Of a stretch of 64,000 nt of DNA, positions 30,136-40,560 are shown one piece after another. Position 1 is the stretch's first letter. The number at the start of each line of letters is the position of its first letter. This DNA comes from Alitta virens (lineage: Eukaryota; Annelida; Polychaeta; Phyllodocida; Nereididae): the NCBI GenBank assembly GCA_932294295.1, contig OW028585.1, positions 15,408,771 through 15,472,770 of the forward strand, in the 5' to 3' direction. The notes beneath the pieces are model-generated. The model had not been told where the DNA came from and made no database searches. It saw only the letters and a list, made by a program, of their open reading frames with translations. A program made the position numbers and the translations under genes.

Positions 30136-31241
30136 ATGAGTGAGAGATTGTTCAATTTAATCCAATGTGAGTAAGCAGCATGCATGGACATAGGTTTATC
30201 AGCAGCTGCTGAGCTGCTCAGTCAGTGTTTGTAGCTACCTTTGAACATGTGTGCACATTCAAAGTGCCCCAAAATGTAATGTCCACCTAATTAAGTAAGT
30301 CTCACTCATTTGGTTGCTGCACTGAGAATGCTGAGATTTTATTTACATTGCAATTTGTCTAACTCTTAAGAGAACCAGAATAAATCTTTAACACTTAAAT
30401 GTTAACTGGTAGGAAAGGGCCAATTAACACTATCTCATTTAACACGCCAGAACTTGGTATCCCTGTAAGTTTTGTGAGAGAGTGTATTCTAAAATACAAA
30501 TATTCTGAATCTCAGGCTTTTTGTCAATAATCATATGATAATTGGTTAAGGCTAACGCTTAGAAAATATACTTTAAAGTTTCCATTCACCATTGTTCACT
30601 ACTCATCTGAGGTTTGAATCACTACTTGCTCATTACACACATGCATGACATCACATATGAGGCATGACCAAGAAGGAAAGGATGCTACGTTTCCTCAGAG
30701 AAATGGGATATTCCTGATGTGACGTCACACCTTCTTACCAGAGGTCGCTGTGGCCTGTCAAAAATTTAGGCGGAATAATTGATGAAAGATATTTACAATC
30801 GTCAATAGTCAGCTCACAGATAGGCCTATATATAAATTCAAATCAAATTCATTTCAATGTCTTAATGTTTAAGTCATTTGAGATTTATCTTGTTTACAAA
30901 AATGTGCTTTTTGTAGGCGAGACTTAGCCTGTAGAAAAGAGCTTATCAGGTGCAGATATACAGAATGGAAAGCCCTAATCCACCCACCCACGCTAGCCTA
31001 TAGAAAAGTCTTTATCATAGGAAAGGTTTTCCTGCGGAAAAAGCTATACTATATTGAAGACTTCCAAAAATTGTCACAATGCACCCAGTGAGGCCCTTTC
31101 TGTTAGGGGTAACAATGCACGTTCCAGTTATGCCTGTCTAGTTGCCCCATACCAAGCACATATATATGAAAGACCTTATAGTTGGTAAATCTGTAGAAGT
31201 GCAAATTGATTAAAAATTATGAATTATCTTGAACATTTCAG
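30136..31241. other. Gene B upstream spacer or intron
   Basis: Non-coding. 31095-31241 closely matches 49270-49409 upstream of gene D, including the acceptor CTTGAACATTTCAG. The match shows that genes B and D share a duplicated intron-exon boundary. Confidence 0.55.
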
Positions 31242-31280
31242 ACAACTGCGCTGGTCTGTTGATCTGAAAATAACTACAGC

Positions 31281-32801
31281 ATGCAAGGTCCCGGTAATCA
31301 GAACTCTGAAGTGCTCAACCCTCAGAACTTCCACACTGTGGTTAGCGGTAACTGCCAAGGTATTGGGGCTATTACGTTGCAAGTTGTCCATGTTCAAGAT
31401 TTGCAAGATCCTCCAAAAGCTGAATTGCCTGGTCTCAGTGCTCAAAGCCTTCAAGGTCTCCATGTTCAAAATTCTGAATTTCGAGAAATCATGCAAGAAC
31501 AAGATGACGTTCCTCCTATAGAAATAAAACCGCAATGCTCTGATATTCCTCTCCTTGAAGGAAATGTTGATCTTACCATAGAAAGAAATTCTGAAGTAAC
31601 ACAACCTGAATCTCCTGATCTACATCATCCCTTGGAAATAAAACCAGAAAATTATCAACCTGGCACCAACATGTCGCAAGTGAATGACAGCAATGTTAAG
31701 GCAACAAAACATTTTGTTGCCAGTGCAGGATCTTCCCATTGGAATGTCGGTGAAAAAGGGGTTGATGAGGAAAATGTCCAGACCCAAAAATGGACAACAT
31801 ACACTTGCGATGAATGTGGAGAAGGATTTACAATGAACAGTCATCTAAGTAAACACATTAAGATACACAGAGGTGAGAGACCTTTCAGTTGCCATGTGTG
31901 TGGGAAAGGATTAATATCACTAAGTCAGCTAATCAGACATGTGAGGAAACACGGTGGAGAGAAACCTTATAGTTGCAGTGTTTGTGGCAAAGGATTTGCA
32001 CGTTCTTTTAACCTTGTCACACACATGAAAATACACAGTGGAGAGAAACCTTATATTTGCACTGTTTGTGGCAAAGGATTTGCACGTTCTTTTAACCTTG
32101 CCACACACATGAAAATACACAGTGGCGAGAGACCTCACACTTGTGATGTCTGTGGGAAAGGATTTATACAGCAAGGTTCCTTGATCATGCACATGAGGAT
32201 ACACACTGGAGAGAAACCTTACACTTGCATTGTCTGTGGGAAAGGATTTAAACAGCAAGGTACCCTGACCATACACCTGAGGATACACAGTGGAGAGAAA
32301 CCTTATAGTTGCCAGGTCTGTGGGAAAGATTTTAAAGAGCAAGGTCCCCTGACCAAACACATGAGGATACACAGTAGTGAGAGACCTTACACTTGCAATA
32401 TTTGTGAAAAAGAGTTTAAATATTCAAACAGCCTGACCATGCACATGAGGATACACAGTGAAGAGAAGCCTCACATTTGCAGTGTGTGTGAGAAAGGATT
32501 TAAAGTGCAAAGTGACTTGACCCTACACATGAGGATACACAATGGGGAGAGGCCTTATAAGTGCATTGTCTGTGAGAAAGACTTTATTGTACATAGTAAT
32601 TTGGCCAGACACATGAGGATACACAGTGGAGAGAGACCTTACACTTGTGATGTCTGTGATAAAGGATTCAAAATGCAACATCACTTGACCAGACATATGA
32701 GGATACACAGTGGAGAGAGACCTTACACTTGTGATGTCTGTGGGAAAGGATTTAAATTGCAACATCACTTGAACGGACACATGAAGATACATTTGGGTTA
32801 A
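31281..32801 (+). CDS. C2H2 zinc-finger gene B (12 fingers)
   Basis: 506 residues from an ATG at 31281. The first about 170 residues are acidic, Gln-rich and finger-free, with EIKPQ and EIKPE motifs. Twelve regular C2H2 fingers follow, joined by HSGE(K/R)P linkers. Fingers three and four (both ARSFNL) are a recent duplication. The shared exon acceptor lies at 31240, but a 5-base deletion relative to gene D puts a TGA at 31265. The ATG, which is ATA in gene D, restores the ancestral frame. Translation therefore probably starts here and not from an upstream exon. It ends with TAA straight after the last finger. Probable sequence-specific nuclear regulator. Confidence 0.85.
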   Translation: MQGPGNQNSEVLNPQNFHTVVSGNCQGIGAITLQVVHVQDLQDPPKAELPGLSAQSLQGLHVQNSEFREIMQEQDDVPPIEIKPQCSDIPLLEGNVDLTIERNSEVTQPESPDLHHPLEIKPENYQPGTNMSQVNDSNVKATKHFVASAGSSHWNVGEKGVDEENVQTQKWTTYTCDECGEGFTMNSHLSKHIKIHRGERPFSCHVCGKGLISLSQLIRHVRKHGGEKPYSCSVCGKGFARSFNLVTHMKIHSGEKPYICTVCGKGFARSFNLATHMKIHSGERPHTCDVCGKGFIQQGSLIMHMRIHTGEKPYTCIVCGKGFKQQGTLTIHLRIHSGEKPYSCQVCGKDFKEQGPLTKHMRIHSSERPYTCNICEKEFKYSNSLTMHMRIHSEEKPHICSVCEKGFKVQSDLTLHMRIHNGERPYKCIVCEKDFIVHSNLARHMRIHSGERPYTCDVCDKGFKMQHHLTRHMRIHSGERPYTCDVCGKGFKLQHHLNGHMKIHLG

Positions 32802-34295
32802 ATTTTGGTACTGTGGTTGAGTTAGCATAATATGGATCCTACAGTGTAGTCAGGTTAGCTTCCCTAGGCATAGGAATGCTTATTTTATTGATGTATGGAA
32901 GGCCTAGGCAGTGCCGAAAGGACAGAAGTGCAGGCCCAACAACAACAGAGTGAGAGAGAATAGCGAGGTCCTGCCTGAGGCAGCTTCATTGCTTTTGGTG
33001 TTTTGTGCCAGTGCAGGATCTTCCCATTGGAATGTCGGTGAAAAAGGGGTTGATGAGGAAAATGTCCAGACCCAAAAATGGACAACATACACTTGCGATG
33101 AATGTGGAGAAGGATTTACAATGAACAGTCATCTAAGTAAACACATTAAGATACACAGAGGTGAGAGACCTTTCAGTTGCCATGTGTGTGGGAAAGGATT
33201 AATATCACTAAGTCAGCTAATCAGACATGTGAGGAAACACGGTGGAGAGAAACCTTATAGTTGCAGTGTTTGTGGCAAAGGATTTGCACGTTCTTTTAAC
33301 CTTGTCACACACATGAAAATACACAGTGGAGAGAAACCTTATATTTGCACTGTTTGTGGCAAAGGATTTGCACGTTCTTTTAACCTTGCCACACACATGA
33401 AAATACACAGTGGCGAGAGACCTCACACTTGTGATGTCTGTGGGAAAGGATTTATACAGCAAGGTTCCTTGATCATGCACATGAGGATACACACTGGAGA
33501 GAAACCTTACACTTGCATTGTCTGTGGGAAAGGATTTAAACAGCAAGGTACCCTGACCATACACCTGAGGATACACAGTGGAGAGAAACCTTATAGTTGC
33601 CAGGTCTGTGGGAAAGATTTTAAAGAGCAAGGTCCCCTGACCAAACACATGAGGATACACAGTAGTGAGAGACCTTACACTTGCAATATTTGTGAAAAAG
33701 AGTTTAAATATTCAAACAGCCTGACCATGCACATGAGGATACACAGTGAAGAGAAGCCTCACATTTGCAGTGTGTGTGAGAAAGGATTTAAAGTGCAAAG
33801 TGACTTGACCCTACACATGAGGATACACAATGGGGAGAGGCCTTATAAGTGCATTGTCTGTGAGAAAGACTTTATTGTACATAGTAATTTGGCCAGACAC
33901 ATGAGGATACACAGTGGAGAGAGACCTTACACTTGTGATGTCTGTGATAAAGGATTCAAAATGCAACATCACTTGACCAGACATATGAGGATACACAGTG
34001 GAGAGAGACCTTACACTTGTGATGTCTGTGGGAAAGGATTTAAATTGCAACATCACTTGAACGGACACATGAAGATACATTTGGGTTAAATTTTGGTACT
34101 GTGGTTGAGTTAGCATAATATGGATCCTACAGTGTAGTCAGGTTAGCTTCCCTAGGCATAGGAATGCTTATTTTATTGATGTATGGAAGGCCTAGGCAGT
34201 GCCGAAAGGACAGAAGTGCAGGCCCAACAACAACAGAGTGAGAGAGAATAGCGAGGTCCTGCCTGAGGCAGCTTCATTGCTTTTGGTGTTTTGTG
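31718..34295 (+). repeat. Tandem duplication, 1,288-bp unit, two copies
   Basis: 31718-33005 is repeated at 33006-34293, and the match runs on to 34295. The two copies give identical translations in sense and antisense frames and I saw no difference by eye. The junction has a 2-base overlap (TG). The unit covers the gene B finger array and about 200 bases of 3' flank. Confidence 0.93.
32911..34089 (+). pseudogene. Duplicated 3' part of gene B (gene C, 12 fingers, no own start)
   Basis: The second tandem copy carries the same twelve fingers and TAA. Its 5' end is fused to gene B's own 3' flank, giving an in-frame lead-in from about 32911 that begins with GTG and has no ATG. The acidic N-terminus and splice acceptor are missing. 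It could contribute only as an alternative last exon of gene B; otherwise it is a non-functional copy. Confidence 0.75.
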
Positions 34296-34532
34296 AAGGA
34301 TCCCGGACATCATGGTCAGACGACCCGATCGGTTCAGGATCTGGATTCAGCACCACATCAGTCGCTTCAAGGGAGGAGGTCTGGAAAGGAAAGAAAGGAG
34401 GTGTTGGTTGTGAGGGAGAAATAAAGAATATTTGTGATAATTGAATAGGAAGCTTACCTTGGGGTGGGGATGCTAGTCACTACTTAATAAAAATCAGAAA
34501 TTTGGGAGGGGGACATACTGACTTTATACATG

Positions 34533-35705
34533 TTAGACACTGTGGTAGCTGTGATGTTCAAAATGGAAGCCTCCGATATTCCAGGATTGGGAGGTTGGAG
34601 GATGTTGGTAAGAATCTGGGCAACTGGCAGCAATGCAGGTGGCATCTAGTAGGCTGGCCGGTGGGGCAATCTTCTGGGCTGTGTTGATATCTTTGGATTT
34701 CTTGGTGAGAAGGGCTGCCTTGTAGGAAGGACAGCCGGAGAAGGATGCAGGATGCTCTCCTTGGCAGTTGGTGCAGGAGGCCTTCTCCGGAGGAGAAGTA
34801 CACTCCTTGTGCCCATGCCCAAGGCCACAGCGCCTACACCTGGTTTCATTAGAACAGGTGTTCGCTCTGTGACCAAAGGATTGACAACGGATGCACTGAA
34901 GGGGCCTAAAATCAAAAGAGAGTCCATTTGTTAGTAGGCCCTGCTTTTCCTCAGGAGAGGAGCAAGTGGCCCTGAAGCGGTTGGTGGGGTAGAGGGGAAG
35001 AGAAGGTGGTCCTAGCCTTCTTAGGGGACTCTGGCTCAGGGGTTGAGCTAGAGTGTTGGCTTTGGGTGAACCTGTTTCTCTTGTGAGTCTTTTTTCGGCT
35101 TTTCTGGAGAGTGAAGTTTGTTTCCATGTCTTGAGGTTGCTGGCCTGTGGTAGAATCTGTGGGAAGAATATGGTTATTAGTTGTAGTATCAGCAGCAGCA
35201 TCAGTATCTGCATCAGCAGTAGCATCAGCAGCAGCATCTGTGGTTGGAGAAGTCTGTAATAAAAATAAAGATGGTTGTTTTGCTAAAATTGAAAGAGGTG
35301 AGGTGGGGATGGAGGGGGGGAGGAGAGATTGTTGAATTCCATCTATTATGGCATTCATCTGGATCTTAGTTTTGGCGTCTTGGATCACTAGAAAGGATTG
35401 CACGAACTTAGCCATCTGTTGTAAGGAATAGGCAATTCCTTGTGGTACTTGTGGTACTTTTTCCTCATTCTTTTGAAAAAGTTTGAGGATGGCGGAAAGT
35501 TGGTCGTCCTTGGGGGAGGGCTGTTCACGGCTGGCCGGTTTCACGGGGACGCCACCATTGTGGGCGGGCAGTAACTCCAGAGCCGTAGCCGCGCGAGTAG
35601 CAAGCTTTATAGTGATGTTTTCTAACCTTTTTCTTGCTGGCCTTCGTCTCCTTGGGCTGGGGAAAAGGTTATTTCGGTTTCTTCGGCATTTCTGAAAAAT
35701 ACAAG
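34533..35705 (-). pseudogene. LINE ORF1 (Gag-like, triple CCHC) fragment
   Basis: Minus-strand text encodes a Pro/Ser/Thr/Ala-rich protein in two overlapping frames (35544-34951 and 35237-34533), so a frameshift divides it. The downstream part has closely spaced zinc knuckles (CIRCQSFGHRANTC, CRRCGLGHGHKEC, CTNCQGEHPASFSGC), the pattern of ORF1 in Jockey/I-type non-LTR retrotransposons. These proteins bind the element RNA. No ORF2 follows downstream. Open frame continues upstream to about 35705, next to a TATTTTTCAG acceptor-like string. Confidence 0.72.
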
Positions 35706-36043
35706 ATGGCGGATGTCATAAAACGACGGGTTTACGTCAGTTCAGTGGTCGTGAGTGATTGTGAGTGTGTGTGAAGTGCAGGCCCAGGTTGGCTCTTCCT
35801 ATATAATCATATGATAATGGTCAATCGGGAGGTGCCACTGAACCATGCATTGGGGTTTTTGGGCCTGTTTGGGAGTAGATCATTATTTCAGGGCAAAACT
35901 GAGGCCATCAACAAACCTGAATTGCAATTGAATGGTGGAGCAGAGTGAATGATATTAGGGCAAAACCTGTATCAAAAATTACATTAGCGGGTACCGTTTC
36001 TGTATAAGTTGGACTAGGGGTTTTTGGACAATTCTGTTACTTG
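35706..36043. other. Spacer repeat related to 44180-44560 and 45600-45800
   Basis: The sequence around GGTACCGTTTCTG and TTGGACTAGGG recurs at about 44430 and 45680. No coding sequence is evident. Confidence 0.5.
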
Positions 36044-36057
36044 TCCATGCAATTCCC

Positions 36058-36249
36058 ATGGGGCGGGGGCATAGCTCAGAGGTAGCGCTCTGGGCTTCCA
36101 ACCGCTGGGTCCTGGGTTCGATTCCCGGTCGAGCCTAAGTTGGATGGCTGTTTCATCCTTCGTCTCATTGCCATGGTCCCTGCCTGTCCTAATTAGCCCA
36201 TCCGGTGCAGAAATACAGGACGTAAAGCCCAAATCATACACACACACAC
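36058..36249 (+). mobile_element. tRNA-derived SINE, copy 1
   Basis: A 192-base insert flanked by a 14-base duplication, TCCATGCAATTCCC (36044-36057 and 36250-36263). The head resembles tRNA-Gly (anticodon-loop text CTTCCAA) with good pol III A box (TAGCTCAGAGG, 36072) and B box (GGTTCGATTCC, 36115). A conserved body and a CA-repeat tail follow. Related spacers at 44484 and 45738 lack it. Confidence 0.92.
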
Positions 36250-36263
36250 TCCATGCAATTCCC

Positions 36264-36980
36264 GAATGGTTTATAAACTTATTTGGGGCATGGAAATATC
36301 AGGTTATTACAGGGACCATGTGGTTATCTATCTTTCCTTCCAGCCTCTTAATTTCTTCACGTTTCATAACAAATTTAGCCATTGCCAACGGGTGTAGTTT
36401 GAGTTGTATATGACATTGGCTAAACTGTTTCAGTTGTATTTCAAATTTAGCATTGCTATACTTATGCTATACTTAGCAGAATATAACTAACAAAAATACT
36501 AGTAAACTCCCTCATGAGTGCAAACTGTACTTTCATTCTTTAATAATAGCAGTTAAACAAATCAAAGAATCAAATGAGTAAATATGTCTTCATGCAGTGT
36601 CAAGATATAACCCAAAAAAGAAAAAGTCTGTAAACTCCTGCCTATGAGGGATGTAACTATAACATAGTCAGGAACTGAATCAAGACAAAAAGAAGGACTT
36701 TTTTAAACTATGTTTAGAGCTAATGCCTTTTTTTTTTACCTTTTTGCTCATGTACATTGTGTATGCAGTGATTTCTTTTGTTTTTGGTTTTTTTCAATAA
36801 ATATATGATAAAAAGTATTTGAATGATTTGGTTTCAGAGTCTTCTGTTTTGTTGTCATTCACTGGACTTTCTATTGCAGAATCAATGAGCTGGTGAAAGT
36901 TGTGATAGCCAAGCCCTTATTTGTGTCAGAGACTGAGTTCGCAGAATGAGGGCCATGCCCATATTTTAAGTGGGATTTTA
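36264..36980. other. Spacer, duplicated at 45780-46340
   Basis: Non-coding. The sequence from about 36290 to 36560 (lattice of TTAGCATTGCTATA, CTCCCTCATGAGTGC) is shared with 45790-46060. Confidence 0.5.
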
Positions 36981-38652
36981 CAGTGCCTCAAAAAAGTGAT
37001 GGGACAGTCCAAGATTTTCTCTAATAGTACTGGCCACATTTCATAGAATGACATTAGAACACTAATACTTATAAGATGACTTTATTGAACATAGTAGAAC
37101 ACAGTTTTAAAGCAAAAGTGACAATTATGTAATCATTTGATCTGCAACAGTGTGACAAACAACCGACAGATGATTTATCACTTCAAAAAAGTGTCGGGAC
37201 ACCCATGATTATCATATGCAAAATCAATGTCAGTCAATATTTTGTGGCATAACCTTTATTTTCAATGACTGCTTCAAGACACCGTTGCATAGGGTGGATG
37301 ATCTTCTGGAAAATGTTCGGTTTAATGTCTTTCCAAGTCTTCAAAACTAATTGTTTCAGTTCAGCCTTATTTTTGGGATTTTCTGAATGCATTTGCCTCT
37401 TCAGGAGACAGAAGATGTGCTCAATTGGGTTCAGATCGGGTGATTGACTTGGCCAGTTGGACACTATCCACTTTTTCTTGGCAATGAACTCTTGGGTAGC
37501 CTTTGCAGTATGTTTCGGGTCGTTGTCAGACTGTACAATTAAGCCCCTGCCAGCAAGATTTTTCCCATTTGGCTCAATATACTTGCTCAATATCTTCCTG
37601 TAGGTGTTGCCATCCATTATGCTGGATCCATCTTCAGTTATGTCATCAATGAAGACCAGGTCACCAGGTCCTTTGGCAGTAATACATGCCCAGGCCATCA
37701 CACTACCTCCTCCTTGCTTCACAGATGCAGAGGTATACCTTGGATCATCAGCTTTGTCCTTTGGTCTCCACATTGTGCAATTGCCATAGACTGAAACATG
37801 TTTATTTTAGTTTCATCTGTCCACAGGACCTTTTCCAAGTAAGATTTTTGTTTATCAACATGTGCCCTTGCGAATTCTAGCCTTGCTCTTCTGTTCTTGG
37901 CACTTATCAGGGGTTTGCAGTGTGCCCGACGTCCCATGAACCCTGCATCATGTAACCTATTCCTTATGGTTTGGTCACTGATGGTTATCCCTGCAACCTT
38001 CAATGCTTGGTTGACCTCAGGGGCAGTTAGTTTGGGAGTTTTCTCCACCATCCGCCTTATGAAGTTGCCCCTGGACGCACTGATTTAGGAAGGTTGGCTG
38101 TGCTGCCAGTTTGGTTGAACTTCTGTAGGACATCGTGCACAGTGGTTTTAGCAACTTTTAACAATTAAGAGATGTTGCTTATTCCATATTTTTTTCATTT
38201 TCCAGACTTATTAGTGTGTTTTAAATTTTTAAACACAATTGTTTCCTTGGCATCCTCACAGAAATGATATAAAGTCTAATAATTTTTAATATATTGAAAC
38301 TAAAAAGCCGAAAACAGTCTCTCCTCACTCAGTGTCCATTATGATGATTGCCTGGACCTAAAATGTATGTTTAACTTCAAGCATAATAGCAGATTAGTGT
38401 CTAGCAATCAATTAAGGCTTAATTCTTAAGGTGTCCCAAGACTTTTTTGAGTCCTATATGACATGGTTTAACGCTTTTTGTGTAACTATGTGCTTAATCA
38501 TGCATGGAAGGATAACACAGACAACAAACATTCTCACAGCATTCAACAGAACACCTTGAAACAGTAAGTCTTAATTTTTGAAAGTCCATTTCTACAGAGA
38601 AAGTAAAAAAAACCGCCATACATGTCTGTCCCATCACTTTTTTGAGGCACTG
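36981..38652 (-). mobile_element. Tc1-like DNA transposon, 1.67 kb
   Basis: Terminal inverted repeats of at least 26 bases start CAGTGCCTCAAAAAAGTG and are flanked by TA at 36979-36980 and 38653-38654. Internal imperfect copies of the end (about 37180-37204 and 38430-38453) give an IR/DR layout, as in Sleeping Beauty-type elements. The transposase inside is broken. Confidence 0.95.
37234..38250 (-). pseudogene. Tc1 transposase, frameshifted
   Basis: The C-terminal 179 residues (37773-37234) and a preceding 110-residue frame (38051-37719) together form a DD34E transposase. The first Asp is in WTDET, the second in SDNDPKH, and the Glu in NPIEH. A one-base loss near 37790 separates the frames, and the helix-turn-helix region upstream has further stops near 38060. 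The element cannot mobilise itself. The enzyme would cut and paste the ends described above. Confidence 0.9.
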
Positions 38653-38654
38653 TA

Positions 38655-39294
38655 TGTGCACACTTATGTGCCTTAAATTTCCACCTATCTGAATTTTCTA
38701 TACCGACAAATATTGTGTGCGCACACTATTAATAACCTTGACACGCTTTTTTTGTACACCATTTTCATACAATGAATCAGCAATTTCAGTTTCTACTTCT
38801 TAAAAATTGTTAATGTATTCACTTATTGACTTAGACACGCCGATAAAAACCTAAATTACTCATTTTCAATGATAAGAACTGATGATAGTTGCACTGATCC
38901 TTGTATACTGTCCAGACAATATTTATTCAACCAGTTGCAAAGTACCATGAAAAATGACAGGACTGCTGCCCGGCTTGAGCATGTTGAGTTGTGGTGTGTA
39001 GATCTAGTTTACCCTGGTTTGCTTCAGGTGGCAGCACTGTACAGTTGCCAAAATTCTTGGCATTTCCTCGATCTGAACCTATACCTATGAATTGAACATA
39101 CCATCTGATATTGAATGATGCATGACAATTGCATAATAAGCCTAACTTACACTGGATTTAACTAAGGAGTTATTAGGGGTTAACATACGCTGAGACACAG
39201 ATGACCTACTTTGAGAATCAGATGACCTAGTTACCATTGTATGCATTTCTCCACACAAAAAAAAACCACTCTTATTTCAATAGTGGAATGGTTT
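38655..39294. other. Spacer with CAGGTGGCAGCACTG repeat
   Basis: 38990-39130 closely matches 46375-46540 (GATCTAGTTTACCCTGG... CCTATACCTATGA). Non-coding. Confidence 0.55.
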
Positions 39295-39389
39295 CGTGGG
39301 AATGGAGTTCAAGTTCTCACTAAAAGCAAAAGTAGTAAACCAGGTAATTGTACATTAGTGGATTTTCATGGAAGTTTCTCGACATTTCC

Positions 39390-39480
39390 ACCAGGTGGCT
39401 AAAACAGAATACTGCAATTCTATTGGCTGAAAAAGTTCCCGCCCTTGGCTGTGATTGGCTGAAGCAAAGTGCATCCAAAC
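39390..39480 (+). promoter_or_regulatory. CCAAT / GC-box promoter-like block, copy 1
   Basis: CCACCAGGTGGCT is followed by inverted CCAAT (CTATTGGCTG), an E2F/Sp1-like TTCCCGCCC and a second ATTGGCTG within 80 bases. The same arrangement recurs at 44670-44745. About 1.1 kb downstream is the acceptor of the 40.6 kb zinc-finger pseudogene. A TATA-less promoter is inferred from the motif arrangement and its duplication. Confidence 0.4.
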
Positions 39481-40560
39481 AGTATTTTTAGTGCATTTTA
39501 ATGTATATTTGACACTTTATCATTTAGTTGATGTTTGTTATTTTTCTGAGAAAGTTATATTTATTGAATCAGTTAGTTATTACTTACTGCGTCTGAAAAG
39601 CAAAATAAGTAATAAGAGGAGAGGAAAGACTTATGTCCTGCTGAATTCAGGGCTGTTCAGTAAAAAGACTCTATTACTGTTTCCTTTTCCTACAAAGCTT
39701 AACAAGGTGCAAGGGTAACTTCTACATATGATTGCTGTAAATTTAATGCATATCTAAATAGCTGGTATGTAGAATTAAGAACATCAGTATAGGTCAGTAC
39801 AAATATAGGCCAAGGGAAATAGTAGTCAACCTCACTCCCAATGGCAAATAGATTGCTACACATGGTCCAAATAAAACCAGTCAATAATTATTTTATAACT
39901 CATCTTCATTAATGCCTTCCAAGCATGTTGTGCATGGCATGATGTACAACGTAGATGAAAAAATCTGGTTTATTTCACAGAACTTAACACAGTGAATAGC
40001 ATGTGACTAATTATTTGGTCGTGACAGGTTACAATTTTGTGAAACCTGACGACAACAAACAGTAGTAAGACAGACATTTCTGTTTTTGCCGATACGCCTT
40101 GAAGTCTTCCAAGTGCTGTTTTCTCAGCATATGCCGCACCTAGAATTTAATATTACCATTGAATTCCAGGCTGATAACATATCTGCACATAGGTAGAAAA
40201 TAATTGTAGGCCAAATATTAAAGGAGATATGTTTATCGACTAGGGACCGCGATATGGATATGCATTTCTACATTCATTTGGTCACGTTAGGTGTTTTAAA
40301 CCAATCACAAATTGACATGCATGAAAGTTATAATAATAATAGCTAAAATATTACTGTAGTGTAGCTATTACTGATGTTCAAAAGGTAGTAAATTTTTTTT
40401 TCTGTAAAAATAGAAATTCAAAATTAGGTAACCATTTTAGCATGTTAACATCTCCTTGAAAATGAAGTCACGTATCATGCGTATTATGGATAGATATGGC
40501 ATTTCTTTTTAGCTTTTTATGTATAATAAATATTTCTAATGTTGAATTATTGTTCTTTCA
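39481..40560. other. Non-coding interval (probable intron) before the pseudogene
   Basis: AT-rich sequence without credible frames. The last 60 bases match the intron end of gene A and finish TTGTTCTTTCAG. Confidence 0.5.

Noticed and set aside
36066..36133. Functional tRNA-Gly gene
   Set aside because: A and B boxes are good, but the acceptor stem does not pair, and the unit continues into a SINE body with a 14-base target duplication.
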